Below, piece after piece: positions 23,787 to 36,122 of a stretch of DNA of 64,000 nucleotides. The notes beneath the pieces are model-generated. The model searched no databases. It saw only the letters and a list, made by a program, of their open reading frames with translations, and was not told where the DNA came from. Origin of the DNA: Aaosphaeria pasadenensis (taxonomy: Eukaryota; Ascomycota; Dothideomycetes; Pleosporales); NCBI GenBank assembly GCA_022813625.1, contig JAKLMB010000010.1, positions 496,001-560,000 of the forward strand, given 5' to 3'. Position numbers and translations under genes: made by a program. The first letter of the stretch is position 1. Every line of letters starts with the position of its first letter.

Positions 23787-24186
23787 TGACGACGAAGACG
23801 ACAATGACGACGCCGTTGTCGGCACTGACGAGGGTGTATCCGGTCCATGCCTGCTCAAGGCAGAGTGGATCGAGACCACCGATGATAACACCTTGGATGG
23901 TCTTGAGCTCCCAGAGCTCGACAGTGACAACGACACCCCCGAAAGTTCCGACATCGAGGAGGAAGCTGGAGCCGAGATGGATGCTGCCCTCAAAGCTCCA
24001 TTCAAGAATCAATGGATAGAGACCGCCAAAGACAAGACCCTCGACGGCCTCGATTTCGCCCAATTCGATGGCGATATCTGGATCTCGCCGAGCAGAGAGG
24101 AACTCTATTCAGAGATCATCAATGATCCCCGGTTCTGCCATGCTTCTATGGCTGTCTATCGTGACTTGGGCGGATGCCCCGAGTAA
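22318..24186 (+). CDS. Unknown protein with WIET repeats and acidic tract
   Basis: Two exons, 22318-22915 and 22973-24186, around a 57-nt intron (GTAAGT...AAACAG) give 603 residues. The N-terminal 200 residues are basic and Ser/Thr/Pro-rich and contain a duplicated unit beginning KHTMSKQAV and ending APKS. A middle segment has KVRFCNQPTVHEVGYYLTKP. The C-terminal half carries four repeats built on KAEWIET, 4-6 spacer residues and LDGLELPD, separated by acidic stretches, including a run of 13 Asp. The last copy (NQWIETAKDKTLDGLDF) is the most diverged. It ends YRDLGGCPE. No signal peptide or membrane segment. I do not recognise the family; a basic head with acidic repeats suggests a nuclear or scaffold protein, but that is only an inference. 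Confidence 0.75.
23752..23811 (+). repeat. GAC/GAT microsatellite encoding poly-Asp
   Basis: About 17 GAC/GAT codons with one GAA interruption lie between the second and third WIET repeats. The mixture of GAC and GAT argues against very recent slippage. Confidence 0.85.
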
Positions 24187-25831
24187 GCGTCGTTGTTCGT
24201 CGGGAGTAAGGGTGGTGTAAGGGACTTGGTACGATGGACTACAAGGCAACCAGGAGGATCGGTTAGTGAGTGTTGTCCAAACTATAATTGATTTTTTTTG
24301 TACTTGCGAATACTGATTTGGTGATAGGCTTGGGATTTGGTATCAGCATTGGTTTCACACGACTACCTGGAGGATTGGAGGACTTTACGACTGCAGACAT
24401 ACTGGACGACTTTCCGACTACACACTGGACGACTTCACGACTTCACGACTTCAACAGCTATACGACCTTGCGACTTTACGGACTGGACTACTCCACTACG
24501 ACTTTCTCACCCCGGCATGAATACAACCATTGGATCAATACATTATCTCTGTAAGTCGTACAACATCCTGATTCTCAAAGAACACTGACAAGCACTCCAG
24601 CAGGCAATTCGAAAAAATAAAGACTCGCGGCGTCCTATAATCGACTTAGGGCGGGGTACGTGGTGGGACCGCGCTTTCGACAAAACTTTTGACAATACAC
24701 ACTGTAATACACTTTGTTGTATTTGCTGTCATGTCTTACAAGACATGGGTTTCGGCATCCCCGATGGAACACACGCCGGCTGTAGAAGGAAGTCTGACTA
24801 AAACACCGTTCGTATTGGCTTGACATTGACATAACAGCAGGACTCAATGTGGTACGCCTCCAAGCCTCCTTGACCTTGTTCAAGTAATGCAGGGTGCAGT
24901 TTATGTAGTCTTTGGTATGGTATCCTGGAGATTTCAATGTAGATCGAGGATGCAGGTTCTCCAAGTACATTGTGACATGGTTCGTGAGTTGGATCGATCG
25001 ACGTCTTACTTACCCACTGCGATATGGTGGCCTCGCTTCTTTCGCAGGGCAATGGCAAGGACTCGACAATGGCAGCTTGATGTACACAAATAAAGAGATA
25101 TTGCAAGGAACTCTCGTCTGTCGTCCCCTGTTACCCTGCAGAGTCATGTGAATTCCCTATCGTCCCCTTGCCTTAGATTTCGAAGCCCCAATCAGTTTGC
25201 CAAGCACACGTGGTATGCCGAACAACCAGGCATGAATAGGATTCGCAGGGGTTATATCGGGGCTCGCCGTGACGAACTGATTGGAGATGTTTACGCCGTG
25301 TCCCTGAGCGACCCATCCCATGTCCCTGTGCCTGGAAAACGGGACGGGGAAGTGCAGTGTAGGTATCTGGTGGTTGGAATTCGAGTAACATTTGGCCGCG
25401 GTCTTGTCCATCCAATCGCGCTAACAAACACACGTGCGATGCTGAATGGTCGAATCGTTATCAAGCCATCAGGCTAATCCAAAAGTAGAAGCTGCAAACC
25501 ACAGCCAAGCCCGGCATGCCCAGACATTCAACCTGATTCTACCTAGAATCATCAGTTGGGGTCTTCGGTGCTGGAAATCAACCGACAAATTAAAGTCAAA
25601 GCACGATGCAGCTCCTCTCTCGCCTCCCACTGATAGTCCTAGTTCTCGACGAACTCCCCGGATTATAAAGGTCCGGTAAACCTCAATTCCAGAGTCAACG
25701 GTTCTTGTGCTTTCTCGCCCTTCCTGCTTGAAAGCATTCCACGAGCTTACGCTGTGGCCCGATTCCATCTTGTACCTTTCTTCGTCTTCGCCTTGACATA
25801 GTTATAGCAAGAGCAATTTCACGTAGTCAAG
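24187..25831. other. 1.6-kb intergenic region
   Basis: No supported gene. A GACTT/ACGACT-rich imperfect repeat tract lies at about 24375-24500, in the 3' flank of the WIET gene. The right end is the promoter of the nucleotidase gene. Confidence 0.4.
25664..25669 (+). promoter_or_regulatory. TATA box candidate for the 5'-nucleotidase gene
   Basis: TATAAA 163 nt before the ATG at 25832, followed by a CT-rich leader. Position is plausible; no other core element was identified. Confidence 0.35.
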
Positions 25832-27731
25832 ATGAGGTTCTCTATGCAATATGTCGCCTCCACACTTGCGCTATCGGCGTTGAGCTTTGTCTCTGCAGAG
25901 GAGAGTCTCTACAGCCGTAGGATGGCAAAGAGAGGCATTGATGCCAACGGCAACTACAATATCTGTATGTATCAATTGCCCGGCCATAGTGCCTCCACCT
26001 TTTGTGCAATCATGAACTGATGAAATCTAGCTTTCTTCCACGTCAATGATGTTCACTCTCATCTTGACGAGTTCAGTTCAAGTGGTACCGAGTAAGTAAT
26101 TGGGTTACCTACCAATACATAACAATGTAAGCTAACCAGCATTTAGCTGTACTCGCCCAGAGCGAGGTTGCTACGGAGGTTATGCTCGCATAAAGCACGT
26201 CGTCGAGAGCCAGCGTCCACAGTACAACGACAGCCTGTGGCTCAATGTTGGTGATGAGTTCCAGGGCACCCTGTTCTACTCCTACTACGGTGGCGAGAAG
26301 ATCGCCGAAACTCTTAACCAGCTCAACTTCGACGCAATGACTCTCGGAAACCACGAATTCGATGGTGGAGATGAGGAGCTTGGCCAATTCGTTGCCAACT
26401 TGACCAATTTGCCCATTATCAGCGCCAATGTTCACTCTGAGAACGAGATCCTGAACAAATCCATCAAGCCTTACCATATCTTTGAGAAGCAAGGTATTGC
26501 GATCATTGGTGTTACTACCCAGGACACCGCAAGCATCTCCAACCCCGATGAAACTACCACTTTCGGCGACCCAATTGAGGCTGTTCAGAATGCCATTGAC
26601 GAAATCAAGAGCAAGACCAACATCACCCGAATTGCGGCCATCACCCATATTGGTTATGACAAGGATCAGGAACTCGCCAAGGCCACCACCGGTCTTCAGC
26701 TTATCATGGGAGGCCACAGCCATACTCTCCTCGGCGATATGGAGGACGCCGAAGGCAAATACCCTACCATCGTGAAGAACAAGGACGACGAAGAAGTCTT
26801 CATCGTTACTGCATACAGGTGGGGCGAGTATGTCGGTTACATTGACGTCACCTACGATCCCGAGGGCAAGATCCTGGCCTACCACGGAGCACCAATCCAC
26901 ATCACCAACACCACGGAGCAAGACAAGGAGCTCCAGGCTGAGATCGAGGAATGGCGCGGACCCTTCGAGGTCTTCGCATCCGAGGTCCTTGGCACCACCG
27001 AGAACGATCTCGACCAGACCACCTGCCAGAAGAAGGAGTGCACCCTCGGTGACTTCATGGCGGACGCCATGTACGACTACCGCAAGAACAGCTCCGCCAA
27101 CGTCTCCTTCGCCATCATCAACGCCGGCGGCATCCGCGCCACCATCGAGAAAGGCAACATCACCCGCGGCGCGGTCCTCACCTCCTTCCCCTTCGGCAAC
27201 TCCATCGTCGAGCTGACTCTCAACGGCTCCGCCCTGTGGAACGTCCTCGAGGGCGTCATGTCGAAAGTCAACGTGCTGAACGGCAAGGAAGTCACCTCCT
27301 TCATCCAAGTCTCCAAGGGCATCGAGATCGAGTACAACCCGGCCAACGCCAACCTCACCAAGCTCGTCAGCGTCAAGATCAACGACGAGGACCTCAACAA
27401 CAGCACCGAATACCAGTTCGTCACCCTCGACTTCCTCGCAGGCGGCGGCGACAACATCTTCACCCCAACCACCGAATTCGTCACCCTCGACACCCAGGAC
27501 GAGGTCCTCACACAGTACATCGCGCAGAAGAGCCCCGTCAAGGTCGAGGAGGAGGGCCGCATCAAGCAGGTCGACGGCCAGAAGAACACCAGCTCCCCGA
27601 CCCCGACCCCCAGCGGCACTGCGGGCGGCGCCGCGCCGCCTACGTCGACGCCTGGTGCGGCTGCTGGTCGATCGCCGGAGGTTTTGGGCGCGCTGGTCCT
27701 CGCGATGCTTGTCAGCGTGTTTGTTTTGTAG
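25832..27731 (+). CDS. Secreted, GPI-type 5'-nucleotidase / metallophosphoesterase
   Basis: Three exons (25832-25964, 26031-26091, 26147-27731) with 66- and 55-nt introns give 592 residues. It has a signal peptide to about residue 22, then the calcineurin-like phosphatase motifs: FHVNDVHSHLDEF (Asp51, His53), GDEFQGTLFY, TLGNHEFDGG (about 130-139), ITHIGYDKD and GGHSHT (about 253). The 5'-nucleotidase C-terminal domain follows (GDFMADAMYDY, INAGGIRATI, FPFGNSIVELTLNG, FLAGGGDNI). It ends with a Ser/Thr/Pro linker and a hydrophobic tail (VLGALVLAMLVSVFVL), the pattern of GPI anchoring. It would hydrolyse extracellular nucleotides such as AMP. The usual GD-x-FQG aspartate motif has Glu at the middle position (GDEFQG), a mild variant. 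Third-position GC rises sharply after about 26830. Confidence 0.9.
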
Positions 27732-28430
27732 ATGTAGGATTGTTTTATCATGCGGTAGTTGGGAATAAATGGATGAAAAAGGAGTGAGCAATGAAAAAAC
27801 TTAATGTACAATAATGACGAATGTATCCAATTACTTCATTCATACGCAAGAAACCCCTGGATTGCGTTGGGACCAAGTGTCTCGGTCGTGGATGCGCGTA
27901 CTCGTTTCCCTCTTACTGGGCGGAATAAACGATATGAAGATGGTGATGCTGATAGGCTAGTAAATAGCTGCCCCAAGAACTTCAATCGCGCGAAGTCGTA
28001 CGTGTGGTCACGATTAAGATTACCAACCAGAAACAAAGAAGTGTAACAAAAAAACCAAAGGTCGTGAACGGATCATCACACAAAATCCCTCTTTTCACAT
28101 GAGTCAAGAGATTGTTTCGATAGTGAGTCGAGAAATGTATGTATTCAACGAAGGTTTACTATATTTGAAGGAAAAAAACAAAACAAAACGATTACTCCAA
28201 GAACACCGCGCTTGCTTGTATGTACATCCCATCCCATCAACTACAGCCAGTGTATGTGTGAAAAAAATGACTTCAAAGATCCAAGGCGTCCTCCCTAAAA
28301 AAACCAAGTTCCAAAACAGAAAAGACTGGGATTTTGTGGTGTAGACTCCATCGTAAAACAAGAAACTATCTGATGTGAGAAATCACGTCGCAAAGATTAC
28401 AATTTAAAGTGTGGAAGAGATGCGATGCGC
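27732..28430. other. Convergent intergenic region
   Basis: It holds the 3' UTRs of the nucleotidase (plus) and calpain (minus) genes and is AT-rich, with several A-runs; nothing else was seen. Confidence 0.5.
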
Positions 28431-31400
28431 TCAGGAGAGGGTGCCGGAGCGGTCGCGTTCCATTCCGGCGGGGGCATTCCCGACCTGTTGCACGCGCTCT
28501 GCGAGCGCAGAATCAAGATTTCCCCTTGTGCGGAGAGGACTCGTTGCGTCGGCGGCGCTGTCGTCTACGTCGAGTTCTTTCTCTTTCCTTCTGACTACGT
28601 TGCTGATGACCGAGCTGTCGTCGCCGTCGCCGGATCTCTTGCGGGCCCCTTCGCCGTTGTCGACTTCGATGGTGACGTCGGTGTCCTTGGAGAAGACGCG
28701 CAGGCCCAGGACGCAGACTGCGTTCCAGGGGTCGCGCTCGAACTCGTCTTCTTCTTCTTGACGGAATCGCTGGTATTGGGCACGATCGGTCAAGAAGCGT
28801 GGGACTTCTTCAAAGCCGTCGGTATCGGATCCACAATCGCCCGAATCTGGGCCGTCAATCTCAGAGTCCCAGGAGGAAAAGTCGGAGAGTTCATCCGTGG
28901 CGTAGATGCCTTCACGAGCACGGTGAGAACATGTGCTTGCTCCTCGGCCGCGAGTGACTTGGATACCAGGTCTCACACCGGGGATGGGTGAGAGTGTGGC
29001 GCGTCGGGATGGAGTTGGGGATGGTTGCGTTCCGCGGCGATCTGGGCGCGGGCTGTAAGGGCGTTGAGATGGTGTGCCAGGGCGGAATTCATCGCTTAAA
29101 GGTGTTGGGACAGGCGAGTCGGTTCTCTCCCCATCATTATAACCATCTCGTCCGTTGTATCCATCTCTTCCGTTATAGCCATCTCGGCCGTTATAACCAT
29201 CACGGCCCTGGTAGCCTCCAGGCAACTCCGCATTGTACCCATCTCGTCCTTGGAAAGATCCAGGCATATTCTGGTTGTAACCGCCTCGCCCTTGGAGAGC
29301 TCCTGGCATTGCCTGGTTGTAACCTCCACGCCCTTGAAGCGCCTCGGCCATGCTCTGTGGCTTTTTGAAGGCTTCATTGTAACCACCGCGACCCTGTAGA
29401 GCACCAGGCATGCTCGCATTGTAGCCATCGCGGCCTTTGTTATATCCACTGCGGCCAGCAAACCCACCAGGACTGGGAGAGCGGTCATGAGTCTGTTCGA
29501 TGGGTAGGTTGCTGGTGCTGCCGGATCTTTGGTGCCTGGTGACAGCGGCGTGTAGGGGCTTCTCGTCTTCATCCAACGAAACGCGTTGATCTTCATCAAT
29601 ATTGATACCAAGGCCACTCAAGTCGGCAAGCTTCTTTTCGACCTCTTTGACATCATTGCGGGATTTCCGCGAGCTCTTAGCAGCCTTCTTCTGTTCGCGA
29701 AGTTTTTGCTTCTTCAACAGTTTGGCACGCTGCTCGTAGGCATGTTTCATCTGGGCTTTCTTGCGCTCAACCTTTTCCTCACGTTCTCGGCGAAGCTTAT
29801 CCTGCTCCTGCTCACGGAACTGTCCCTTTGCATGTGCAAGATCATAAGACAACCCAATCGAAAGGAGTTTCTCACGGCGTGTGGTACAGGTTGCCCGGAT
29901 GACTTCCTCCGGCGTGCGATTCGGAAGCCTGGTCGCCTTGATCTTGAGTAAAACGGTGTAATTTCCGGCTTCGAGATCCAATTCAGTAGAGACTGAACGC
30001 TTCATATAGTACGTGCCATTGCTTCGTACGATGTATTCTTCTTCGTCATCCTTATGGAGTCTGAACTGCAGATGGAACTCATACTCGCCCTCCAATCCGA
30101 GGAAGTATCGATCATCGAGCTGATTAAGGACAATAACAACAGGACTAGGCTTAGACAAGCAGATCTTAAACTTGGTATCAAGGTAGTCGACTGACCATGG
30201 GACATTGACACTTGTCCATTGCTGAGAAACTGTCCATTCCGGTCCAAATAGTCTTGTCCGGTCGAAGTGTTGGTAATGGCGGAGCAAGTCCTTGTAAGAA
30301 ATCCAGAAAACGCCATCGTCGCCGAACTTGTGGTTCAGTATTTGCATCCATTCGGGAGTCCACTCCTCAGATCCGTCGCTCCATCGTCCAGTCCATTCGG
30401 TTCTGCCCCAGGGATTTCGAAGCTTCAGCAGACGATGTTCGCCTATTTCGCGAGCCTCCATGATGGAGTACGCATGCTTTTCTTGGATACCTCGGCGTTC
30501 GCCATAGATTCCACCCATCTGTCCACATCCGAAGAGAAATGTTTTGTTAACATTCAGGAGCTCTTCGCGCCAAAACTTGTCCTTGTCGAGGATATCGGTT
30601 GCGAAAACTTCGGAGGTCACACCACCGGTCAGATCCTCGATACCCTCACCGACGAATCCGCCTTCGATGGCGTTGTAGTCTCCATGTGCCTTGGCATACG
30701 CCTTCTCCAATAGGGGCAGCCATGTTTCATTTGGATCGCTGCATTGTGCGAAATACAACGCTCTTGAACCAGTCTGCATGACCGTACGGTATTCTTCCTC
30801 CGGGCTTTTACGGTTTTGTAACTCCAGCCATTGGTGTCGGCCTAGGGTAGCTTCGTCGAAATCCTCTTTGATTAGGTACAATTTATCATCAATGACTTCT
30901 GAGATCCACTCTCCATCTATCGAACAATGTCAGCGTTCGCTCTATCACAACGGTGTGCGGCAATGCGTACCTCGGTGAAAAACGAATCCGTATACGCCAA
31001 CCTGTTCATCTCGAGCAACACACACCCTCTGTATCAAGCCTTCCTTGTTACTTATTGTAGCGAGTGCGGACATGAACCAGCAGTCTCCGTCGTTGCCTTG
31101 TCGAACATCGTTTGCGGTAGCTCCTTCGATAAAGAATTGAGGTTTGTCAAAGATATCCTATTCGACGGAAACATGTCAGCTTGAATCAGTGCCTCGTTAC
31201 CAGTTCAGGAGCGGCATACCTCAATCCTCTTGACTGACATTGGCTGGAAAGTGGACTTGTCCTCGTTCAATGCAGTCAAACAGTCCGGTGGGATCTCTGG
31301 GAACATTTGCGATCGCTTGAAGTCGGATTCAATGTCGAAATGAGGATCGCGATACTTCTGGTTAAGGCGCCGACATTCCTTGACAATCTTCTCGACCTTC

Positions 31401-31699
31401 TTCTTGCAGGCGTCGGCAGCTTCTTCATATGACGCTACAGCATTCTGTCCAGGAATGGAGCCTTTGGGTGTATGCGCCGCTGCGCGCTTTGCATAGAGGT
31501 TGTCAGGTAGAATGGTGAAGATCTTTCCAGGATGCTTAGTGGTGAAGCTGTCCCAAAATTGATTGATGCTCTTCTGTGGAGGTTGCTTCTTCACCCTAAG
31601 GCGAGGACGCTGTGCAAGATCATGAGCCATGATGCTGGGTGCTTTGGATTGTGGTCGAGTGACGTTGACCATATCGATATTGGAAATCTGCGAGTCCAT
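28431..31699 (-). CDS. Calpain-family cysteine protease with Gly-Tyr-Asn repeat tail
   Basis: Three exons (31699-31220, 31157-30971, 30916-28431) with 62- and 54-nt introns give 1050 residues. Exon 1 is a charged N-terminal region. The CysPc domain spans about residues 155-410 and has the full triad: Cys186 in GNDGDCWFMSALATIS, His370 in KHAYSIMEA, Asn390 in LRNPWGRTEWTGRWSDGS. A beta-sandwich domain (about 440-570) follows, then a Lys/Arg/Glu coiled coil (about 590-650). A 110-residue tail has ten GR(D/G/S)GYN repeats, and a Pro/Ser then acidic C-terminus closes the protein. It is distinct from PalB/Rim13, which carries an N-terminal MIT domain. Calcium-dependent limited proteolysis in the cytosol is the family role; the substrate is unknown. 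Confidence 0.88.
29132..29460 (-). repeat. Coding repeat for GR(D/G)GYN motifs
   Basis: Ten copies of an 18-bp core encode GRDGYN or GRGGYN. Four are directly adjacent; the others are spaced by about eight residues of the type xxMPGALQ. The motif resembles low-complexity, phase-separation-prone Gly/Tyr/Arg sequences. Confidence 0.85.
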
Positions 31700-33894
31700 G
31701 GTTTTCGTGAGCGAGACGAGGACGAGGGTAGGCGTGGCGTGGCAGCTTGCGCTACTCTAGCTACACTTGTGTGCTCTAGATGCTGAGGACAGAAGCGGTA
31801 GCGGGAGCAATAGTAGAAGCAGGAGTGGTGAGTTGGAAGAAGTGACCCTGTGTTGCGTACATTGGGGGCCGCCAGCTCATTGATAAAGAAAAGAAAAAGA
31901 TGTGAGGGGAGAGGCCTCCGATAGGGATGATTAGGATTCAGCCGCAGCCATGACGGAGTAGCGTTCGGAGCAAAGAGTGCAATGTGCAAAGGTACAGCAA
32001 CTGTGAGTGGATGGAGGTTGAATGTGGAGAGCTGCCACTCACTGTCGTGCTGCTGCTGCTGCTGTGAGACTACCCAGCAACTAGTAGTAGAGTGACCCTC
32101 AGTGATGGATGGAAGTCAGAAATAGCAACCCCCCGGTCGAGCTCAGAGATGGGATAAGTGGGTCCCGAGGTCAGACACTTGCCTTCTTTCGGTCCTAGCG
32201 CCCAGAGTCCAAGGGAGCCTGGACAGTCTAGGCGCACGGGAAGAGTTGATACAACCGAATCTCTCCTCTCTTCACCGTTCGTTCATTCGATAATACCCAT
32301 TTTCCTAGTTATCTCTCTCCGTATCTACGATGAAATTCTGTCATTTCTCACCCTCTTACAACTCCTTACATGACAAATCTATCCATCCAGATAATCCAGA
32401 TAATCCTCCTTCCAGAGACCATGTGAATGGATGTAAGGAGCCCATACGGAGTACCTCGGGCGCCCATACAGGTCACACAATGGCTGTTATTCGTTTTCCA
32501 CATATTGACACTATTGACTGAGATATTGAAATCAATGGAATACCATTGGATGTAGTGTAAAATTCACAGTTACACAATGCAGAATGCAACGCCCTGATCT
32601 GATGATCCAACGGTTCGGCGGGAGACCAAGCTTACCGCTCTTTCCTGAGTGACTCGAGATTGAGAACCCGTACGCGATCCGATTCAGCGGCAGTCGCCGT
32701 ACCCTTCCGTAGGGAGGCTGGCTGACCTGCCCAGTGCGCTTCTAGAATTTGTCCACTTCTTCTGTCGTCGATGAAAACCGACAATTCGTGAGCAATCCGC
32801 AAATGACAATCATACCCAATTGCTGCGAGCCGACCATGCACCGCAACGTTGTTGCATGGAGCACATCAGCAGGAGGACGAAGATGCTACACGCCTGCTGC
32901 CTCATATTGATTATAGCCGCAGTCACTGTTCTGTTAATATACAACCCCCACCAATGTCCACATTTCGCTTAGCAACACGGCGGATACTAGATTGAGACCA
33001 TAGCGAACAGTGCTGCGGATCTTTGATTTTGAAATTGTATCATAGACATCGCAACCTTCTATACAATGGGTAAGCTCGTGGAGATGGTGTACATCCTGCG
33101 AATCGAGAAAACCTGGGTGCCTGCGGCTGTCCCTGCATCATATTCCACGACGTCATCCGTTGCATTCGTAATGACCCTCTTGCTGACCATCGTATCTCGA
33201 CAAGCGGTCGAGAGAGTGGTTCCTTGAGTCACGGTTGCAGCGACATGCAGGACCAACAAGCTACTCGGCTCCCAATCAGGCAAACCCTCAGCCCTATGGG
33301 AATTTACGAACCGTTCCTAGCCCCGCGCTCGATACTCAGCTGACAGCTTCACCGTTGAATTTTTTCCTCTGACAAATAGGATGTCCTGAATAGCGTGTTT
33401 CGTCGCTTTGTCGCTTTCACAGCCCAGCGATCGGGTACTCGGACAGGTACTCGACTGGCACCATGTGGGCCTTTCCAACGCTGCTCCCGCTTGCCGCTTG
33501 GTCTGCAGCAACGGCCGGAAGGCGATGCATGTCGGTTGCGTGAGAAGTATCGCTTTCTCCGTGTGCCGAAAGCATGCTTCTAAACCAGGGATCCAACAGA
33601 GAATGCATGGTCTTGCGCGAGGCTGAGCGGTGAGCACTTGGCAGAGCTTTGAACATTCGATTAAAAATGAACCTTGCAAGGCAGCCTTACCGGACCAATC
33701 TGCTGGTCCCAGCAGTCATCAGCTGCTACCTCTCTGCAATCTCTTGCGTCAAGTTGCATTTTATTTTTGCGACGATCTGCACAAGTCTAGCTGTAGAGTT
33801 CTTGTCATGAGCAAGACTAGAGTTGTTTTGAAGAAGGCGAAACACTCATCGAAGTTTTAGTCTCACGGTAGTTTTCTCACAAAAAGGCCCCACC
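31700..33894. other. 2.2-kb divergent intergenic region
   Basis: It lies between the divergent calpain and HET genes. A CTG microsatellite (five repeats) occurs near 32050. A 69-codon minus-strand ORF at 32632-32841 ends next to a GTAAGC donor-like site, but no partner exon was found. Confidence 0.4.
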
Positions 33895-35737
33895 ATGGTC
33901 AGTGCAGCTGTAGATCTAAAGCACGAAACACTAAATTGTATAGGGAAATCGTATCAAAGTCTTAGATGTCTTGCCTTTACATTCATCTGAAGGAAGGGAG
34001 AACACTATAGAATGCGAAATCCGCACCGTTGACCTTGAAGAAAATGGATTGATGGAACAATATGAGACGCTCTCGTATGTTTGGGGTGATCAGACATCTA
34101 CACTGCCCATTTTCGTTTCAGGGCAAAAGGTGGACGTGACCACGAGCTTGCATGCGATAATGCGGCAAATTCGACTGCCTGATCGCAGGAGAACGTTATG
34201 GATCGACCAGATCTGTATTGATCAAATGAACCCTGCGGAGAAAGCAGAGCAGGTACCACTCATGGGGAAGATCTATTCCAACTGTACACGGTGTCTCGTA
34301 TGGCTAGGCATAATTCCACATGGAAAGAATATCTCGCTGGAGGATGCAGAGGCCGCATTCGAAATCGTCCGATACATGGCAGCTGCTTCAAAAGCGAGTA
34401 CGGATGCAGATATCAATTATCGCGTGCCATCGTGCATCACAACTCGTCTGCCGTCGCCACAGTCAAGTCTTGCAGGAGCCATGGGAGCCATGTCAGCCAT
34501 GTCGAGTGCAGAAAACCCGTGGTGGAATCGCATATGGACCGTGCAGGAGGCATCGCTGCCGAAACACCTTTTACTACTATGGGGACCTATGGCTATATCG
34601 TGGGACACAATATGTCAAGCGTCGGCTTGTTGGACTGGTGCTGAAGGCGTGTTTCCGAAAGCTGTCCACGATTTCATAATCCAGTCTCCCTCTTACTTAG
34701 AAATAATGACTGCCCTGCTCACTCACTCTATCTGGATTCAGATAGCAGCTACCTGCCAAGACAAACCTTTGTCTCTTGCCCGTCGCTGGCGTCACAGGAC
34801 AGCAACTGATCCACGAGACAAAATCTATGGCTTATTGGGTTTGTTACAGACACCTGGTAGCTTGCCCTCCATCGAGGAATGCAGATACGATATATCTGCA
34901 GCTGAAGTTTTCTCCAGGCTTACGATCGACTTGATCATTAACGAAAACAGTCTCCTACCCCTAGCGAACGACCCCAGGCTCGAGCCTGAAATACGGACAG
35001 AAGCTGTTCAGTCCTGGGTCATGGATATGAAATCGCTTCCTTTACACGATACTGACTGGTATCACATTTACGGATATCCATACTACAATGCCGATAAGGG
35101 ACTATCCCCCTTGAACCTCGAGCCCTTGCGACTGGCGGCCGCGGAGGGAAGATACGACACGCTGGAACTAAAGGGCATCACGATCGACACGGTCAGGGAG
35201 GTCAATCCAAACAGTATGATCGTTGTCAATTCCGGGTATAACGCGAACAAGCTACGATTTGACACTCTCTTATCCTGGTACGAAACTGCTAAACAGTCTG
35301 CAATACAAGACCCGCAAGAAATGTTCGCAAGGCTCCTCCTTGGTAAACTCATCAGAGACGAAGAACAGTGGCCGAAGCGTTGGGCCACTTCCGAGGACGA
35401 AACAAGCGTTCTTTCGTTCTTGAATTCACAGAATGCGGACTTGGAATTGCGATTGACGATCTTCGGCCAGACGCGTAACCAGAAGTTTTACGTCACAGAG
35501 GGTGGCCGTTTTGGGCTCGGTCATCTCGACACCAGACCTGGGGATGAGGTGTGGATTTTGGGTGGTGGCTCGGTTCCGTTCACGCTGAGGCCGAAAGAGA
35601 CGGATGGGGGGGAGTCTCGCTCCTCTGGCACATTTGAAGGGACATTCGTTGGAAGGACTTACGTGCAGGGTATCATGGACGGTGAAGCAGTTCCAAGTGA
35701 GGATGAACTGAGCGAAAGGAGGGTGCTCTTATCTTGA
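33895..35737 (+). CDS. HET-domain (heterokaryon incompatibility) protein
   Basis: Proposed exons are 33895-33897 (ATG only) and 33944-35737, with a 46-nt intron (GTCAGT...TATAG), giving 598 residues starting MGNRIKVLDVLPLHSSEG. The HET domain covers about residues 30-180: YETLSYVWGD, then LWIDQICIDQMNPAEKAEQV with MGKIY and CLVWLG, then WWNRIWTVQEA. A DPRDKIYGLLGL motif follows near residue 290 and a C-terminal region without a named domain. In fungi HET domains drive cell death after non-self recognition or interact with NLR-type proteins. If the one-codon exon is wrong, the next in-frame ATG (about 34051) would cut into the domain, so the spliced start is preferred. The neighbour downstream is an NTPase/nuclease-like gene. 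Confidence 0.85.
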
Positions 35738-36122
35738 TGGAACCATTACATAGACTTGAGCAGTAAATGTAGATGATATACTGCACTTGTGGGACAAGAC
35801 GAGCAAATCTCAGGAAAAGGGTATCTCAATTCTTGCTTACCCCCATTTGCTGTTTCAGGATTATAACATTTGAATAAAGAAACCGGCGTTACACCCCCTA
35901 ACAGACGATGAAAGGGTACCAGGAACCTCATCGGCGTGGTTGCGAGGGTCTTTGTTCTTTACAAAAGCCACGGCCTGCACAATAAAGGAAGGCCTAAACA
36001 AAACGCGTCCTCCATCGCCCACATGTATTAGGTATCCAGCGCCCTCTTGCTCACATCCAATTTGATAGCCGTATCGTTCTTCATTCTATCCCCCAATTCT
36101 ACGCTCACACGAAGCAACCGAA
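35738..36122. other. Intergenic region between HET and NTPase genes
   Basis: Same-strand spacer holding the HET 3' UTR and the promoter of the next gene. No specific element recognised. Confidence 0.4.

Noticed and set aside
23506..24063. 185-codon minus-strand ORF opposite the WIET repeats
   Set aside because: Mirrors the poly-Asp and repeat codons of the real gene as poly-Val/Ile.
26109..27791. 560-codon minus-strand ORF opposite the 5'-nucleotidase
   Set aside because: It is antisense to a gene with complete catalytic motifs. The open frame follows from extreme C-ending codons on the plus strand, and its product is low-complexity Asp/Val/Gly.
28425..28991. 188-codon plus-strand ORF opposite the calpain C-terminus
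   Set aside because: Antisense shadow of an acidic coding region; no motif.
32632..32841. 69-codon minus-strand ORF ending next to a GTAAGC donor
   Set aside because: No downstream exon continues the frame and no motif is present.
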